Translations under genes and position numbers: made by a program
The notes under the pieces: model-generated
What the model saw: the letters and a program-made list of their open reading frames with translations, nothing else
What the model was told of the DNA's origin: nothing
The model's database searches: none
Assembly (NCBI RefSeq): GCF_000337595.1
Contig: NZ_AOIL01000013.1
Coordinates: forward strand, 241,213-284,354
DNA: 43,142 nucleotides
Source: Natrialba taiwanensis DSM 12281
GTDB taxonomy: Archaea; Halobacteriota; Halobacteria; Halobacteriales; Natrialbaceae
Direction of reading: 5' to 3'
Shown: positions 1 to 7,896 of the stretch, in pieces
Layout: every line of letters begins with the position of its first letter
Position numbering within the stretch: position 1 is the stretch's first letter

Positions 1-37
1 CCTCCCTCGCGCCATCAGAGATGTGTATAAGAGACAG
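1..37 (+). other. Sequencing adapter / Tn5 mosaic-end contamination
   Basis: Bases 1-18 match the 454 A-type primer tail as I remember it (CCTCCCTCGCGCCATCAG). Bases 19-37 are exactly the 19-bp Tn5 mosaic end (AGATGTGTATAAGAGACAG) used in transposase-based libraries. Read through on the minus strand they give the spurious tail VSYTHL on the AglB fragment. This is library DNA, not chromosome. Confidence 0.95.
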
Positions 38-614
38 GCGCCAGGATTGCGATCGCCATGAACAGGACTTCCCCGATGTGGTGGTCGAGTTGTCCGACCG
101 TCGACCGCGAGAGGAACTGGCCCGGGATGAGCGCGAGGAGGACAATCGACGTGATGCCACCGAGTGTGCCGCCGAGCCGGCGGCCGATGTAGAACACCGG
201 AATCGCGATGAGCCCGGCCATCACCGGAACCGCGAGCAGAGAGACCGTGTACAGCGTCTCCGGCGACGGGTCGCCAAGGCCAACGATCATCGCCACGGTG
301 ACGATCAGTTGATCGAACAACGTCCCGAACTGCCCGACGTAGCGGCCGGTCGGAAACCCGGTCCAGACATCGAACGGCATCGTATTCGGGAAGTTCTCCG
401 TCGTCCACTGGATCGTTCGCCAGTGATACCACGAGTCAACTCCAGCGAGGGCGGGCGTCCCGTCCTCGGTGATGAATTCACCGTAGGCCTGGGTGCGTAC
501 CCAGATCATGAACAGTATCACGGCCCCGAGGACGGGCACGTGATACCATTTGGACCACGTCTCAAGGACGGATGAGTCCGTCTCGTCCTCGACGTGTTCA
601 GTGTTGGTACTCAT
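38..614 (-). CDS. aglB: Oligosaccharyltransferase AglB, N-terminal fragment
   Basis: This is the archaeal STT3-type oligosaccharyltransferase, which transfers the dolichol-linked glycan to Asn in N-X-S/T sequons on the outer face of the membrane. About 190 residues are present. A hydrophilic acidic N-terminus is followed by a first membrane segment near residues 27-41, then the first external loop with the conserved GVDSWYHWR stretch (metal/catalytic Asp region), then several hydrophobic segments. A Q-L-D-H-H motif lies near the cut, as expected for STT3/AglB. Full-length haloarchaeal AglB is usually 900-1000 residues, so the rest lies beyond the contig edge. The apparent C-terminus is adapter-encoded. 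The start is ATG at 614, supported by a TATA-like box at 640-646. It is divergent from aglG. The family call is strong. Confidence 0.9.
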
Positions 615-639
615 TAGGTTCCACCAGACCCAAACAAAG

Positions 640-646
640 AATAAGT
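640..646 (-). promoter_or_regulatory. TATA-like box of aglB
   Basis: On the minus strand this reads CTTATTC, 26-32 bases upstream of the aglB ATG at 614. That spacing fits a leaderless transcript. A further A/T stretch (TATATAAC, about 650-657) lies just upstream. Confidence 0.55.
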
Positions 647-872
647 CTTGTTATATACTTGTCTCCGATCGATCGATTCGCCCACCCGTCAGTTGGCTTT
701 GATACGGACTGCTGTCCGCCAGTTCCGGCGCAACCGGAGGACGGTCGCGGTTGGTCGGGAAATCGGTACAGCAGTCCGTCTGAATCCACAGGAGAAACTG
801 CAACGCAGCAACATCCACGATTCGACCACGACGACCACGTCCGAACTCTCCAGACCAAGAGAAGGAAAAGGC

Positions 873-878
873 TTATTC
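873..878 (+). promoter_or_regulatory. TATA-like box of aglG
   Basis: GGCTTATTCGC around 870-880 places TTATTC 26-31 bases before the aglG ATG at 904. It is the same core as in the divergent aglB promoter. The 290-bp gap 615-903 holds these two promoters, and I see no gene in it. Confidence 0.55.
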
Positions 879-903
879 GCTATTCAGGGCAATTCTGTGG
901 ACA

Positions 904-1848
904 ATGAAGGTTTCCGTCGTCATCTGCACGTACGCGATGGAACGTTACGACGTCTTCTCCGAGTGCGTCGACAGCGTTCTCGAACAAACGTACGACCCCC
1001 TCGAAATCGTCATCGTCGTCGACGGAAACGACGCCGTCTTCGACCGCGTCGTCGACGAATACGGAACCCACGACGACATCGTCCTCCACTGTAACGACGA
1101 CAACCAGGGTATCTCCTACAGTCGCACCCGCGGCGCTGAACTCGCGACCGGCGAGGTCGTCGCATTCATCGACGACGACGCCGTCGCCGAACCCGACTGG
1201 ATCGAAGAACTCGCCCGCGTCTACGAGGAAACCGATGCCATCGCCGTCGGCGGCCACGCAAAACCCGACTGGGTAACCGAGAAACCCGAGTTCTTCCCCG
1301 AAGAGTTCTACTGGCTCGTCGGCTGTGACGAGCGCGGCATGGGCGAGCACATGGAGGAACTGCGAAACACCTACGGCTCGAACATCTCCTACCGGCGAGA
1401 CGTCTTCCTGAACGTCGGCGGCTACGACGAAAACACCGGCCGGAAGGGCGACCGGCACATCCAGGCCCACGAAGCGCCGGTCTGCATCCGCATGGCCAAC
1501 GCGTACGGCAAGGGCGTCATCTACAACACCGATGCCGTCGTCAACCACAAACTGTTCGACTACCGGGGAGACTTTCGCTGGCTGGTGTTTCGGTCGTTCT
1601 GGCAAGGCTACTCCAAGCGCATCATGGACCTGCTGTTACCCGAAGCCGCAGGGGACAAAAACGACTATCTGAAACAGCTCATGCTTGAGTTCGTCCCCTC
1701 ACGGCTCCGGGAATTGGGGCGCGAGCCGACGGCCCCGAAGGGCAAGCAACTCGCGACGATTTTCGTGTTCACGGCGGCGGTCGGCTTCGGCTACCTCTAC
1801 GGCCTCTTGCACTCGGCGGATGAACTCGTGGGCGCAGACGGCACATAG
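904..1848 (+). CDS. aglG: AglG-type GT2 glucuronosyltransferase
   Basis: A GT2 glycosyltransferase of 314 residues. In Haloferax volcanii AglG adds glucuronic acid to glucosyl-dolichol phosphate on the cytosolic face. The GT-A fold begins at residue 1 (VSVVICTYAMERY). The nucleotide-sugar DxD appears as IDDDA near residue 97. The acceptor-side half contains YGSNISYRRDVF and VGGYDE, and there is a C-terminal hydrophobic helix (about residues 281-298) that would anchor it to the membrane. The sugar donor would be UDP-GlcA, made by AglF and AglM further along. It is divergent from aglB with a plausible leaderless promoter. The exact sugar is inferred from the family and could differ in this organism. 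Confidence 0.85.
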   Translation: MKVSVVICTYAMERYDVFSECVDSVLEQTYDPLEIVIVVDGNDAVFDRVVDEYGTHDDIVLHCNDDNQGISYSRTRGAELATGEVVAFIDDDAVAEPDWIEELARVYEETDAIAVGGHAKPDWVTEKPEFFPEEFYWLVGCDERGMGEHMEELRNTYGSNISYRRDVFLNVGGYDENTGRKGDRHIQAHEAPVCIRMANAYGKGVIYNTDAVVNHKLFDYRGDFRWLVFRSFWQGYSKRIMDLLLPEAAGDKNDYLKQLMLEFVPSRLRELGREPTAPKGKQLATIFVFTAAVGFGYLYGLLHSADELVGADGT

Positions 1849-1879
1849 ATCCGGCCGACCGGAGGCTTCTTTTGTACGC

Positions 1880-2797
1880 TTACGGGCGTGGTTCGAGTTC
1901 AGGCGGCCCGGCGCTGTCGCCGGCACCGCCTTTATCTCGCGCGTCCCCGCCGCGGAGTGACGCCAGGTATTCGTGATAGTACCCGAGTCCGCGGACGCCG
2001 GTGAGGGTATGTGAAAGTGCACTAAACGCGAGCCGGTCTCGCAGGGGCAAGGCCGGGTCCGGCGACTTGATCCCCGACGGGCGCGGCGGCACGCCGGGCG
2101 TTCCGTACCGCGCCGGATAATAGCGCTGTAGTTGACACAGCCCGCGGCCGACGCGACGATCCTTCGAGATCAGCGCGCGAAGCGAGTTCCGGGTGGGATG
2201 GAACATCGTCACGTCCGCGGCGGCGTGCATCTCGTAGCCGGCCTCGTGGACGCGATTGCCGAACTCCTTGTCGCCGCCGGAGACGAGTCGATGATCGAAC
2301 AGTCCCACGTCCTCGAAGACCTCACGCCGAACGAACAGGCAACACGTCGGAACGAACTGCTGATGTTCGAGGTACTGCCCGATAGGAAAGCCGGTGTGGT
2401 GATCGTATCGAGCCGCGAGCGTCGGATTTTCGGGTAGCGTGAGGTCGACAGAACAGCCCATGTAGTCCGCACCGGTAGATCTGAACTCCGCAAGCGCCGA
2501 CTCGAGCCAGTTTTCGGGGACCGTCATATCCGCGTCGACGAAAGCGAGGATGTCGCTGTCGGTAGCACGAACGCCGGTATTCCGGGCCGCGTAGGAGGAC
2601 TGGATCTCCGCCTCGGTCCTGTGACGGATCGACTCCCCGTCGGCATAGGAGTCGATCGTCGCCGGCGTCCGATCCGTCGAGCCGTTGTCGACGACGACCG
2701 CCGTCGCGTCGGTCGCCGCGAGCTGCGGGCGAAGCGATTCGAGCGTCGCCCGAACGCCCTCGGGATCGTTGTAGACGGGGACGATTATCGAAACCAT
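1880..2797 (-). CDS. GT2 glycosyltransferase (paralogue A)
   Basis: A GT2 enzyme of about 305 residues. The N-terminus is MVSIIVPVYNDPEG, followed by VVDNGSTDRTP, the YAARNTGVR motif and a DxD-like FVDADM. The acceptor region LVSGGDKEFGNRVHEAGY is followed by a histidine in MFHPTRNS. An ATG at 2833 is in frame but would run 12 codons into the upstream gene. The ATG at 2797 sits 1 base after that gene's stop and starts exactly at the conserved strand, so I prefer it. It is a close paralogue of the upstream gene and is probably co-transcribed. The tail after the GT domain is Pro/Gly-rich and variable. The donor sugar is unknown. It is convergent with aglG. Confidence 0.85.
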   Translation of the reverse strand: MVSIIVPVYNDPEGVRATLESLRPQLAATDATAVVVDNGSTDRTPATIDSYADGESIRHRTEAEIQSSYAARNTGVRATDSDILAFVDADMTVPENWLESALAEFRSTGADYMGCSVDLTLPENPTLAARYDHHTGFPIGQYLEHQQFVPTCCLFVRREVFEDVGLFDHRLVSGGDKEFGNRVHEAGYEMHAAADVTMFHPTRNSLRALISKDRRVGRGLCQLQRYYPARYGTPGVPPRPSGIKSPDPALPLRDRLAFSALSHTLTGVRGLGYYHEYLASLRGGDARDKGGAGDSAGPPELEPRP

Positions 2798-2798
2798 C

Positions 2799-3701
2799 CT
2801 AGGAACGCCCCCGAGCGAGCGCGACGGTTTCACGGAGTGAACTCGTCGTCTGAATCAGCTTGAGTCCGTACTCGAGGACGTAGTAGCTAAGCATTTCGGG
2901 GGCGGACACGGATGTCCCCGAATACCGTCGGTAGAGACGCAGCGGACTCGGCGGCAGGAATCGAACCGGATGCAAGGGATGAACGTAGTCGCTGAACGCC
3001 GGATGATAGTGTCGCAGTTGCGCTCGGCCACGACCGATTCGGCGTGCCTTCGACCGAAGCGCCGCAAACGAGTCGCGGGCCGGATGAGAGACGGTTATCG
3101 AACCCGCGTACCCCTGTTTGAAACCAGCCTGGTGGACCCGCTGGCCGAACTCTTTGTCCCCGCCGGAGACGAGTTGGTCGTCGAAGGGACCGATTTCGTC
3201 GAAAACCGCGCGACGAACGGCGAGTGCACAGGTTGGCGCAAAGTGCTTTCGCTCGAGATACGTCTCGACGGGAAACGAGAGCGCCCGTTCGTATCGTTCC
3301 CAGAGCGATGCCGAGTCCGAATTGGGGACGATTTCGACGTTACACCCGAGATAGTCACAGTCGCGGGACTCCAGTGCGGAGACCATCTCGCTGATCCAGG
3401 TCTCTTCGACCCAGATATCCGCATCGATGAAGAGCAGAATCTCACCGGATGCGCGATCAATACCCGTATTCCGGGCGGCATAGGAACTCTGGACGGCAGT
3501 TTCCACAGCGGGCACCACGCGGTCCGGATAGGCTGACTCCCATCGGCGTATTACGTCCGGTGTCCTGTCCGTTGAATTATTGTCTACGGGGATGATCTCG
3601 TAGTTCTCGTACGTCTGCTCGGTAAGCGAATCGAGCGTCGTCTCGACCCCTCCGGGATCATTGTAGACGGGAACGACAGTAGAGACGCGTGGCGCAGGCA
3701 T
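2799..3701 (-). CDS. GT2 glycosyltransferase (paralogue B)
   Basis: A GT2 enzyme of 300 residues. It has the same architecture as its downstream neighbour: VSTVVPVYNDPGG, PVDNNSTDRTP, YAARNTGIDRA, the metal/nucleotide site FIDADIW, then LVSGGDKEFGQRVHQAGF and VSHPARDS. The shared RNTG and SGGDKEFG-RVH-AG blocks show tandem duplication. It probably transfers a sugar from a nucleotide- or dolichol-linked donor to a lipid-linked glycan. It is followed directly by the second GT2 (1-base gap), which suggests coupled translation. It is the fourth gene of a minus-strand run that begins with the flippase. Confidence 0.85.
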   Translation of the reverse strand: MPAPRVSTVVPVYNDPGGVETTLDSLTEQTYENYEIIPVDNNSTDRTPDVIRRWESAYPDRVVPAVETAVQSSYAARNTGIDRASGEILLFIDADIWVEETWISEMVSALESRDCDYLGCNVEIVPNSDSASLWERYERALSFPVETYLERKHFAPTCALAVRRAVFDEIGPFDDQLVSGGDKEFGQRVHQAGFKQGYAGSITVSHPARDSFAALRSKARRIGRGRAQLRHYHPAFSDYVHPLHPVRFLPPSPLRLYRRYSGTSVSAPEMLSYYVLEYGLKLIQTTSSLRETVALARGRS

Positions 3702-3802
3702 GGCTGAGATAGCCCTAGGTTACTACCAGAGGACAATAGTAATTCTGAACCGGTGGTCGCGTACAGACGGCGTTGCCAATCGCGTAGCTGCGAAGAACGC
3801 AG

Positions 3803-4777
3803 TTACAGATAGCCCAGATCCTGAAGGTGATCTTCGATATCAGTCGACTCCTCACTCCGATACGCACCGTCCGGAACGAACGTCTCTTCGTCGGTAGCCG
3901 TCGTCGACACCCACGGAACCTGTTTGACACAGGGGAGCAAGAATCCCTCCGGATGACCGTACACGGAATACTCGCCGAACGCATTGCCGTGGTCAGCCGT
4001 GATAATAACCGTCTCCGCATCGGCGTTTTCGAGCAACACCTCGACCTCGTCGAGGACGAGACGAAGGTTCTTCTCGTACTGCGCCCAGACTTCGTCGTGG
4101 TCGGCCTCGTCCGACTCGAGGGACTTCCATCCGTTTGCTTCGGTATCGGTCGGCGTCCGCTCCTCCGCGAGCGCATCGGCGATATAGGGGATATGCGGTT
4201 GCATGTAGTGAGCGATCACCCGGTCATAGTCGTCCTGCCGAGCGAGTTCAACAGTTCGATCAGTAACGGCACGCGGTGGGACGCCGAGTTCATCCTGGTG
4301 GGCGGACTCCCAGAGCAAGTCGAGATGACCGAAGTCCTCGCGATCGACGGTGTTCCAGTCCGGCCAGCAAAACGGGACGGTTTCGTCCGGCGGATAGTCA
4401 GCGGTGACGAATGTTTCGTGGGTGTGTCCGTTCCCGCTGATGTACGCCGTCTCGGCGATTTCAGCCGCGCGATCCGCGGCAAATGTCTTCGTCAACCACT
4501 CGTGAGAGTGACTGCCGATGGACCAGCGGGAATCGACGGTGTCGATGAACTCGTAGTCCTCGGCGACGGCCTCGAGTACGTCGACGCGGCAGGCGTCGAG
4601 GATAACCAGCATATCCCAGTCTTCGTCGTACACGTGCGTTCCGAGTTGCCACCGCGACGTAATCGTATACCAGAGCCCCAGATAGAACGTAAAGGCCGCG
4701 TGCATACTTCCGCGCAGCGGGTCGGACAGGATCTGTGTTCGATGATCGCGCAACCACGTCGTAAACGAGCTGTCCAT
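3803..4777 (-). CDS. Alkaline-phosphatase-superfamily (sulfatase-like) protein A
   Basis: About 324 residues from the ATG at 4777. An in-frame ATG at 4813 would add 12 residues. A hydrophobic stretch (about 28-39) precedes LVILDACRVD (residues 58-66), the first metal-binding Asp block of this superfamily. WSIGSHSHEW follows (about 85-94), then MQPHIPYI, and a late ITADHGNAFGE plus YGHPEG supply Asp/His metal ligands. The C-terminus DHLQDLGYL is shared with its neighbour. No signal peptide is obvious. Members of this superfamily hydrolyse or transfer phosphate or sulfate esters. The substrate is unknown, but the position in the flippase/GT2 run suggests a glycan or lipid-linked intermediate. 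The conserved GSHS stretch may hold the nucleophile (inference). Confidence 0.75.
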   Translation of the reverse strand: MDSSFTTWLRDHRTQILSDPLRGSMHAAFTFYLGLWYTITSRWQLGTHVYDEDWDMLVILDACRVDVLEAVAEDYEFIDTVDSRWSIGSHSHEWLTKTFAADRAAEIAETAYISGNGHTHETFVTADYPPDETVPFCWPDWNTVDREDFGHLDLLWESAHQDELGVPPRAVTDRTVELARQDDYDRVIAHYMQPHIPYIADALAEERTPTDTEANGWKSLESDEADHDEVWAQYEKNLRLVLDEVEVLLENADAETVIITADHGNAFGEYSVYGHPEGFLLPCVKQVPWVSTTATDEETFVPDGAYRSEESTDIEDHLQDLGYL

Positions 4778-4868
4778 CTCTCGTTGAGGGGTTCTTACAG
4801 ACGACCAAAACAATGCCGGTTCGGGAGAGTGAGACCGAACGCGGGCCAGTGCGGGCGATATCCGCCGA

Positions 4869-5855
4869 CTACCGGTATCCCAGGTCCTTCAAGTGCTCCT
4901 CGATATCGACGCGCTCGCCGCGTTCGGTGTCCGACTCCACCTGCGGCTCTCGCGTCCCGCGATCCTGTGCGGTGGTTTCTATCCACGGGACCTTCCTTAC
5001 GATCGGGTGCGGGAACCCCTCCGGATGTCCGTACGCGCTCACTTCGCCGAACTCTTCGCCGTGGTCCGCAGTGATCGCGACCCGATCGGCGTCGATGTTG
5101 GCGATCAACTCCTCGACTTCGTCCAAGACGAGCCGCAGCGTCTCCTTGTACGCAGTATAGACCGCTTTTCGGTCCGCCTCCCCGGACTGTAGTTTTTCGT
5201 ATCCCTGCCGTTCGAGTTCAGTCGGCTCTCGTCCCTCCGCAAGCGCGGGGCCGAGGTACGGGAGGTGTGGCTGCATGTAGTGAACGATGAGTCGGTCCGG
5301 ATCGTGGGTTCGGCTGGCGTGGATCGCATGATCGGTCATCGTCTCGGGAAGGGTCACCCGGTACGTGTCATCAAGATGGTCCTCCCAGACCATCTCAAGC
5401 GCTTCGAACGAGTCGGGATCGGCGATATCCCACCGGGTGAAATCGACTGGGGTGGTGTTGTTTACCGGCGGTTCCATGCGTTGTTCGAGTACCCGGCGGG
5501 CGTGTGGATTCGACGTAATATACCGCGTGCGTTCGATCTCCGACCGGTAGTCGGTCGAGAACGTCTGTGCAAGCCACTCGGCGGAGTGGCTCCCGACCGA
5601 CCACTGTTCGTCGACAGCAGTGATGAACTCGTACTCGTCTGCGACTTCGCGGAGCGTATCGGTCCGACAGGCGTCGAGGACGACGAGGACGTCCCACTCG
5701 CGATCGTAGACGTTCGTTCCAACCTGTCGTCGGGACGTAATACCGAACCAGAGCAGAAGGTACCACGAATAGAGGACATAAAGCGGGGCGCGGGTCGGGC
5801 TCTCGCGGAAATGGGATGCCATCTCTCGCGCCCACGCACGGAGGTTCGTTCGCAT
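4869..5855 (-). CDS. Alkaline-phosphatase-superfamily (sulfatase-like) protein B
   Basis: About 328 residues from the ATG at 5855 (in-frame alternative 5891). It is a paralogue of the downstream gene. It has a hydrophobic YVLYSWYLLLWF segment, LVVLDACRTD, WSVGSHSAEWL, HYMQPHLPYL, ITADHGEEFGE and YGHPEG, and it ends DIEEHLKDLGYR. It keeps the same order and spacing of metal-ligand blocks, so both copies look catalytically intact. It lies between the flippase (41-base gap) and copy A (91-base gap), all on one strand. It could modify the exported glycan with phosphate or sulfate, or remove a phosphate. It has no recognisable export signal, so the side of action is unclear. Confidence 0.75.
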   Translation of the reverse strand: MRTNLRAWAREMASHFRESPTRAPLYVLYSWYLLLWFGITSRRQVGTNVYDREWDVLVVLDACRTDTLREVADEYEFITAVDEQWSVGSHSAEWLAQTFSTDYRSEIERTRYITSNPHARRVLEQRMEPPVNNTTPVDFTRWDIADPDSFEALEMVWEDHLDDTYRVTLPETMTDHAIHASRTHDPDRLIVHYMQPHLPYLGPALAEGREPTELERQGYEKLQSGEADRKAVYTAYKETLRLVLDEVEELIANIDADRVAITADHGEEFGEVSAYGHPEGFPHPIVRKVPWIETTAQDRGTREPQVESDTERGERVDIEEHLKDLGYR

Positions 5856-5896
5856 TGAGGGACTGTACGGTGGACGCGAGTGATGAACCAACCGAT

Positions 5897-7324
5897 CTAT
5901 TCCGAGACGAGCGACGGGAGCGCGAACGGGAGGTTATCCCGAACAGTGGTCCTGAACTCCTCGGAGAGTCCGAGCAGAACGAGGAAGTAAACCGTTGCGC
6001 CGACGCCGACGAGACCGATGACGATCGGGAGCGAGTTCCCGATCACCAACCGGCCCAGGAGGACGACTGCAGCCATCACGACGGCAGCGAAACACTGTTT
6101 ACTGATTTCTGCAACGGGGACGGTTACGTCGACGACCTGCGTGGCGTAGTAGTACCCGAGTACCAGCCCCAGTCCGGAAGAGAGCGTCGTCGCCGCTGCC
6201 GCACCGTACCAGCCGAACTGCCAGGTGAGGACGACGTTGAGGACGAGGTTCGTGACGACGAAGACGCCGTTAACGGCGAACGTGAGGTCGGGACGATCGA
6301 TCGCATCGATCGTGTTCAGGAACTGCCGCATGTAGCCGTACAGCAGTCGAGCGAACGTGAGAACGAGCAGGATGTAATAGCCCGTTTCAAAGCCGGGACC
6401 GTAGATCGTCAGAATAACGTCTCCGACCAGAGCACTTCCGACGAGACCGGGAATAATGAACAATCCCGAATACGCGAGGCTGACGCGCAAGAGGCCGGCG
6501 ATCTCCCCCCGAGAACCCTCTTCGGAGGAGATCTTACTGATCTCGGGAAAGAGCGTCTGCGAGATCGAGACCCCGAAGATGGCGAACAGCGATGCAAGAT
6601 TCCACACGACTTCGTAGACGGCGATCAGACTGTTCGAAACGAAAACGGCGAGGATGATCGTATCCATCGACATAAACGTGCGATTCTTGATCGAACTGAG
6701 CCAGGAGAACTGCGCGTAGGACTTGAGCCGAGCGAACTCCCGCCGCGTCGGCCTCGTTCGCGGAATCGTCATAAAGTAGGTCCCGAGCGCCGCCGCAACG
6801 AGCGCCCCGATGACGTACCCGACAAACGCGCCGACGATCTGGAATCCGGAGAGAACCAGAAGCACCTGAACGAGACTCCGACAGGTCCACTCGACGGGGG
6901 ACAGCAGGCTGGAAATGTGAACGAGATGTTGTCCCTCTAGTACCTTCTGCACCAACGACAGCGCGAGTTGCGAACCGAGCATCGCGACGAGGAACCACGT
7001 CGCATCGACGCCGATGAACTCGTTCAGATACGGCCGACAGAGCAAGAGCGCGACGACGATGATCACGTAGAGTCCGAACTGGACGATCGCACCGGAGAGG
7101 ACGAAGTTCCCCGTCGTGTTTTCGCTGACTCGCTTTTGAATCGCCCTGGGAAGCCCGAGCTTTCCGGCCATGGCGACCCATGCCAGTATTGAGAGCGCAA
7201 CGACGTACGTCCCGTATTGCTCCTGACCGAGCGTGCGCGTCAGGACGACCGTCGCAACGAACCCAGAAACGGACATGACGAACCGGGAGATGAAATTCAC
7301 CATCGACGTCTGTCCGAATCTCAT
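5897..7324 (-). CDS. Polysaccharide/oligosaccharide flippase (Wzx/AglR-like)
   Basis: A multispanning membrane protein of 475 residues in the MOP/polysaccharide-biosynthesis transporter superfamily, with about 12-14 hydrophobic segments. The N-terminus (FISRFVMSVSGFVATVVLTRTLG then QYGTYV, described in two parts) is typical of Wzx flippases: a first helix followed by a short RTLG loop and the YG block. It would move a lipid-linked oligosaccharide across the membrane before AglB acts. In Haloferax AglR has this role. It heads a run with two AlkP-like proteins and two GT2 enzymes. An A/T-rich TATTAATAT at 7371-7379 and AGGAGGT at 7338-7344 lie upstream. The SD-like motif is about 13 bases from the ATG, which is far. 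Confidence 0.85.
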   Translation of the reverse strand: MRFGQTSMVNFISRFVMSVSGFVATVVLTRTLGQEQYGTYVVALSILAWVAMAGKLGLPRAIQKRVSENTTGNFVLSGAIVQFGLYVIIVVALLLCRPYLNEFIGVDATWFLVAMLGSQLALSLVQKVLEGQHLVHISSLLSPVEWTCRSLVQVLLVLSGFQIVGAFVGYVIGALVAAALGTYFMTIPRTRPTRREFARLKSYAQFSWLSSIKNRTFMSMDTIILAVFVSNSLIAVYEVVWNLASLFAIFGVSISQTLFPEISKISSEEGSRGEIAGLLRVSLAYSGLFIIPGLVGSALVGDVILTIYGPGFETGYYILLVLTFARLLYGYMRQFLNTIDAIDRPDLTFAVNGVFVVTNLVLNVVLTWQFGWYGAAAATTLSSGLGLVLGYYYATQVVDVTVPVAEISKQCFAAVVMAAVVLLGRLVIGNSLPIVIGLVGVGATVYFLVLLGLSEEFRTTVRDNLPFALPSLVSE

Positions 7325-7566
7325 GGGTAGTCTCGAGACCTCCTCTGCTGGCGAGTTTTCGCTATCGCGCTATTAATATCACGTGTTCTATCGAGACAGA
7401 CCGGTGCCCGATATCAGCCCGGAACGTCTCAGCGGCAGAATACAACACAATAGCAGCCCGAGGGTGTCATAGAACGATTCGCATGACGTTCTTTTCACCT
7501 AATCTGGATCGAACTATCCGTTCACTACACTTGCGAACCTACCAGAACAGTCGGTTAGTCCGAAGT
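7325..7566. other. Divergent intergenic region
   Basis: This is a promoter region between the flippase (minus) and a small membrane protein (plus). It holds TATTAATAT at 7371-7379 and a 10-bp palindrome GTCTCGAGAC at 7330-7339 just upstream of the flippase ATG. I see no gene. Confidence 0.4.
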
Positions 7567-7574
7567 GATATATA
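7567..7574 (+). promoter_or_regulatory. TATA box of small membrane protein gene
   Basis: GATATATA lies 23-30 bases before the ATG at 7597. It decides this start over an in-frame ATG at 7483, because a leaderless transcript would begin at 7597. Confidence 0.6.
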
Positions 7575-7596
7575 CCGAAACGATCTACGACAATTT

Positions 7597-7809
7597 ATGT
7601 CGGCTAATAAATCTAATTCTGGGAGCCTGTATGCCCGACTGCCGTGGAGTGTGAAACTCGGCTTTGCACTGCTAAGTATGGTGTACGCTGTAGCGATACT
7701 GACCGACACTATCAAGGACCCAATCCCAAATGATGTCTGGGCAATCATCTGGTTCGCGGTGGCTATTGGTCTGCTCGTACGTGCGGTTCGTCTGCACAGA
7801 CAGTCGTGA
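7597..7809 (+). CDS. Small two-helix membrane protein, unknown
   Basis: Seventy residues from the promoter-supported ATG. I do not recognise the family. A polar N-terminus (MSANKSNSGSLYARLPWS) is followed by two hydrophobic segments, about residues 20-33 (GFALLSMVYAVAIL) and 42-60 (DVWAIIWFAVAIGLLVRAV), and a basic end RLHRQS. A helical hairpin with both ends on the same side is likely. G+C is visibly lower than in its neighbours, and codons such as AAT, ACA and CTA are used, which suggests recent acquisition or a fast-evolving gene. It is convergent with glmS. Confidence 0.5.
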   Translation: MSANKSNSGSLYARLPWSVKLGFALLSMVYAVAILTDTIKDPIPNDVWAIIWFAVAIGLLVRAVRLHRQS

Positions 7810-7896
7810 TAGGCTTACGTTCTGTACTTACCGTTTGTCGGGTAGTCACAGAGAGAGGGTATGAGAACTGTTCTATGACAGCCTCTAGCAGCCCGG

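Noticed and set aside
1..614. A transposon insertion at the left edge, suggested by the Tn5 end
   Set aside because: The mosaic end is joined to a synthetic 454-type primer, so it is library adapter, not a natural element.
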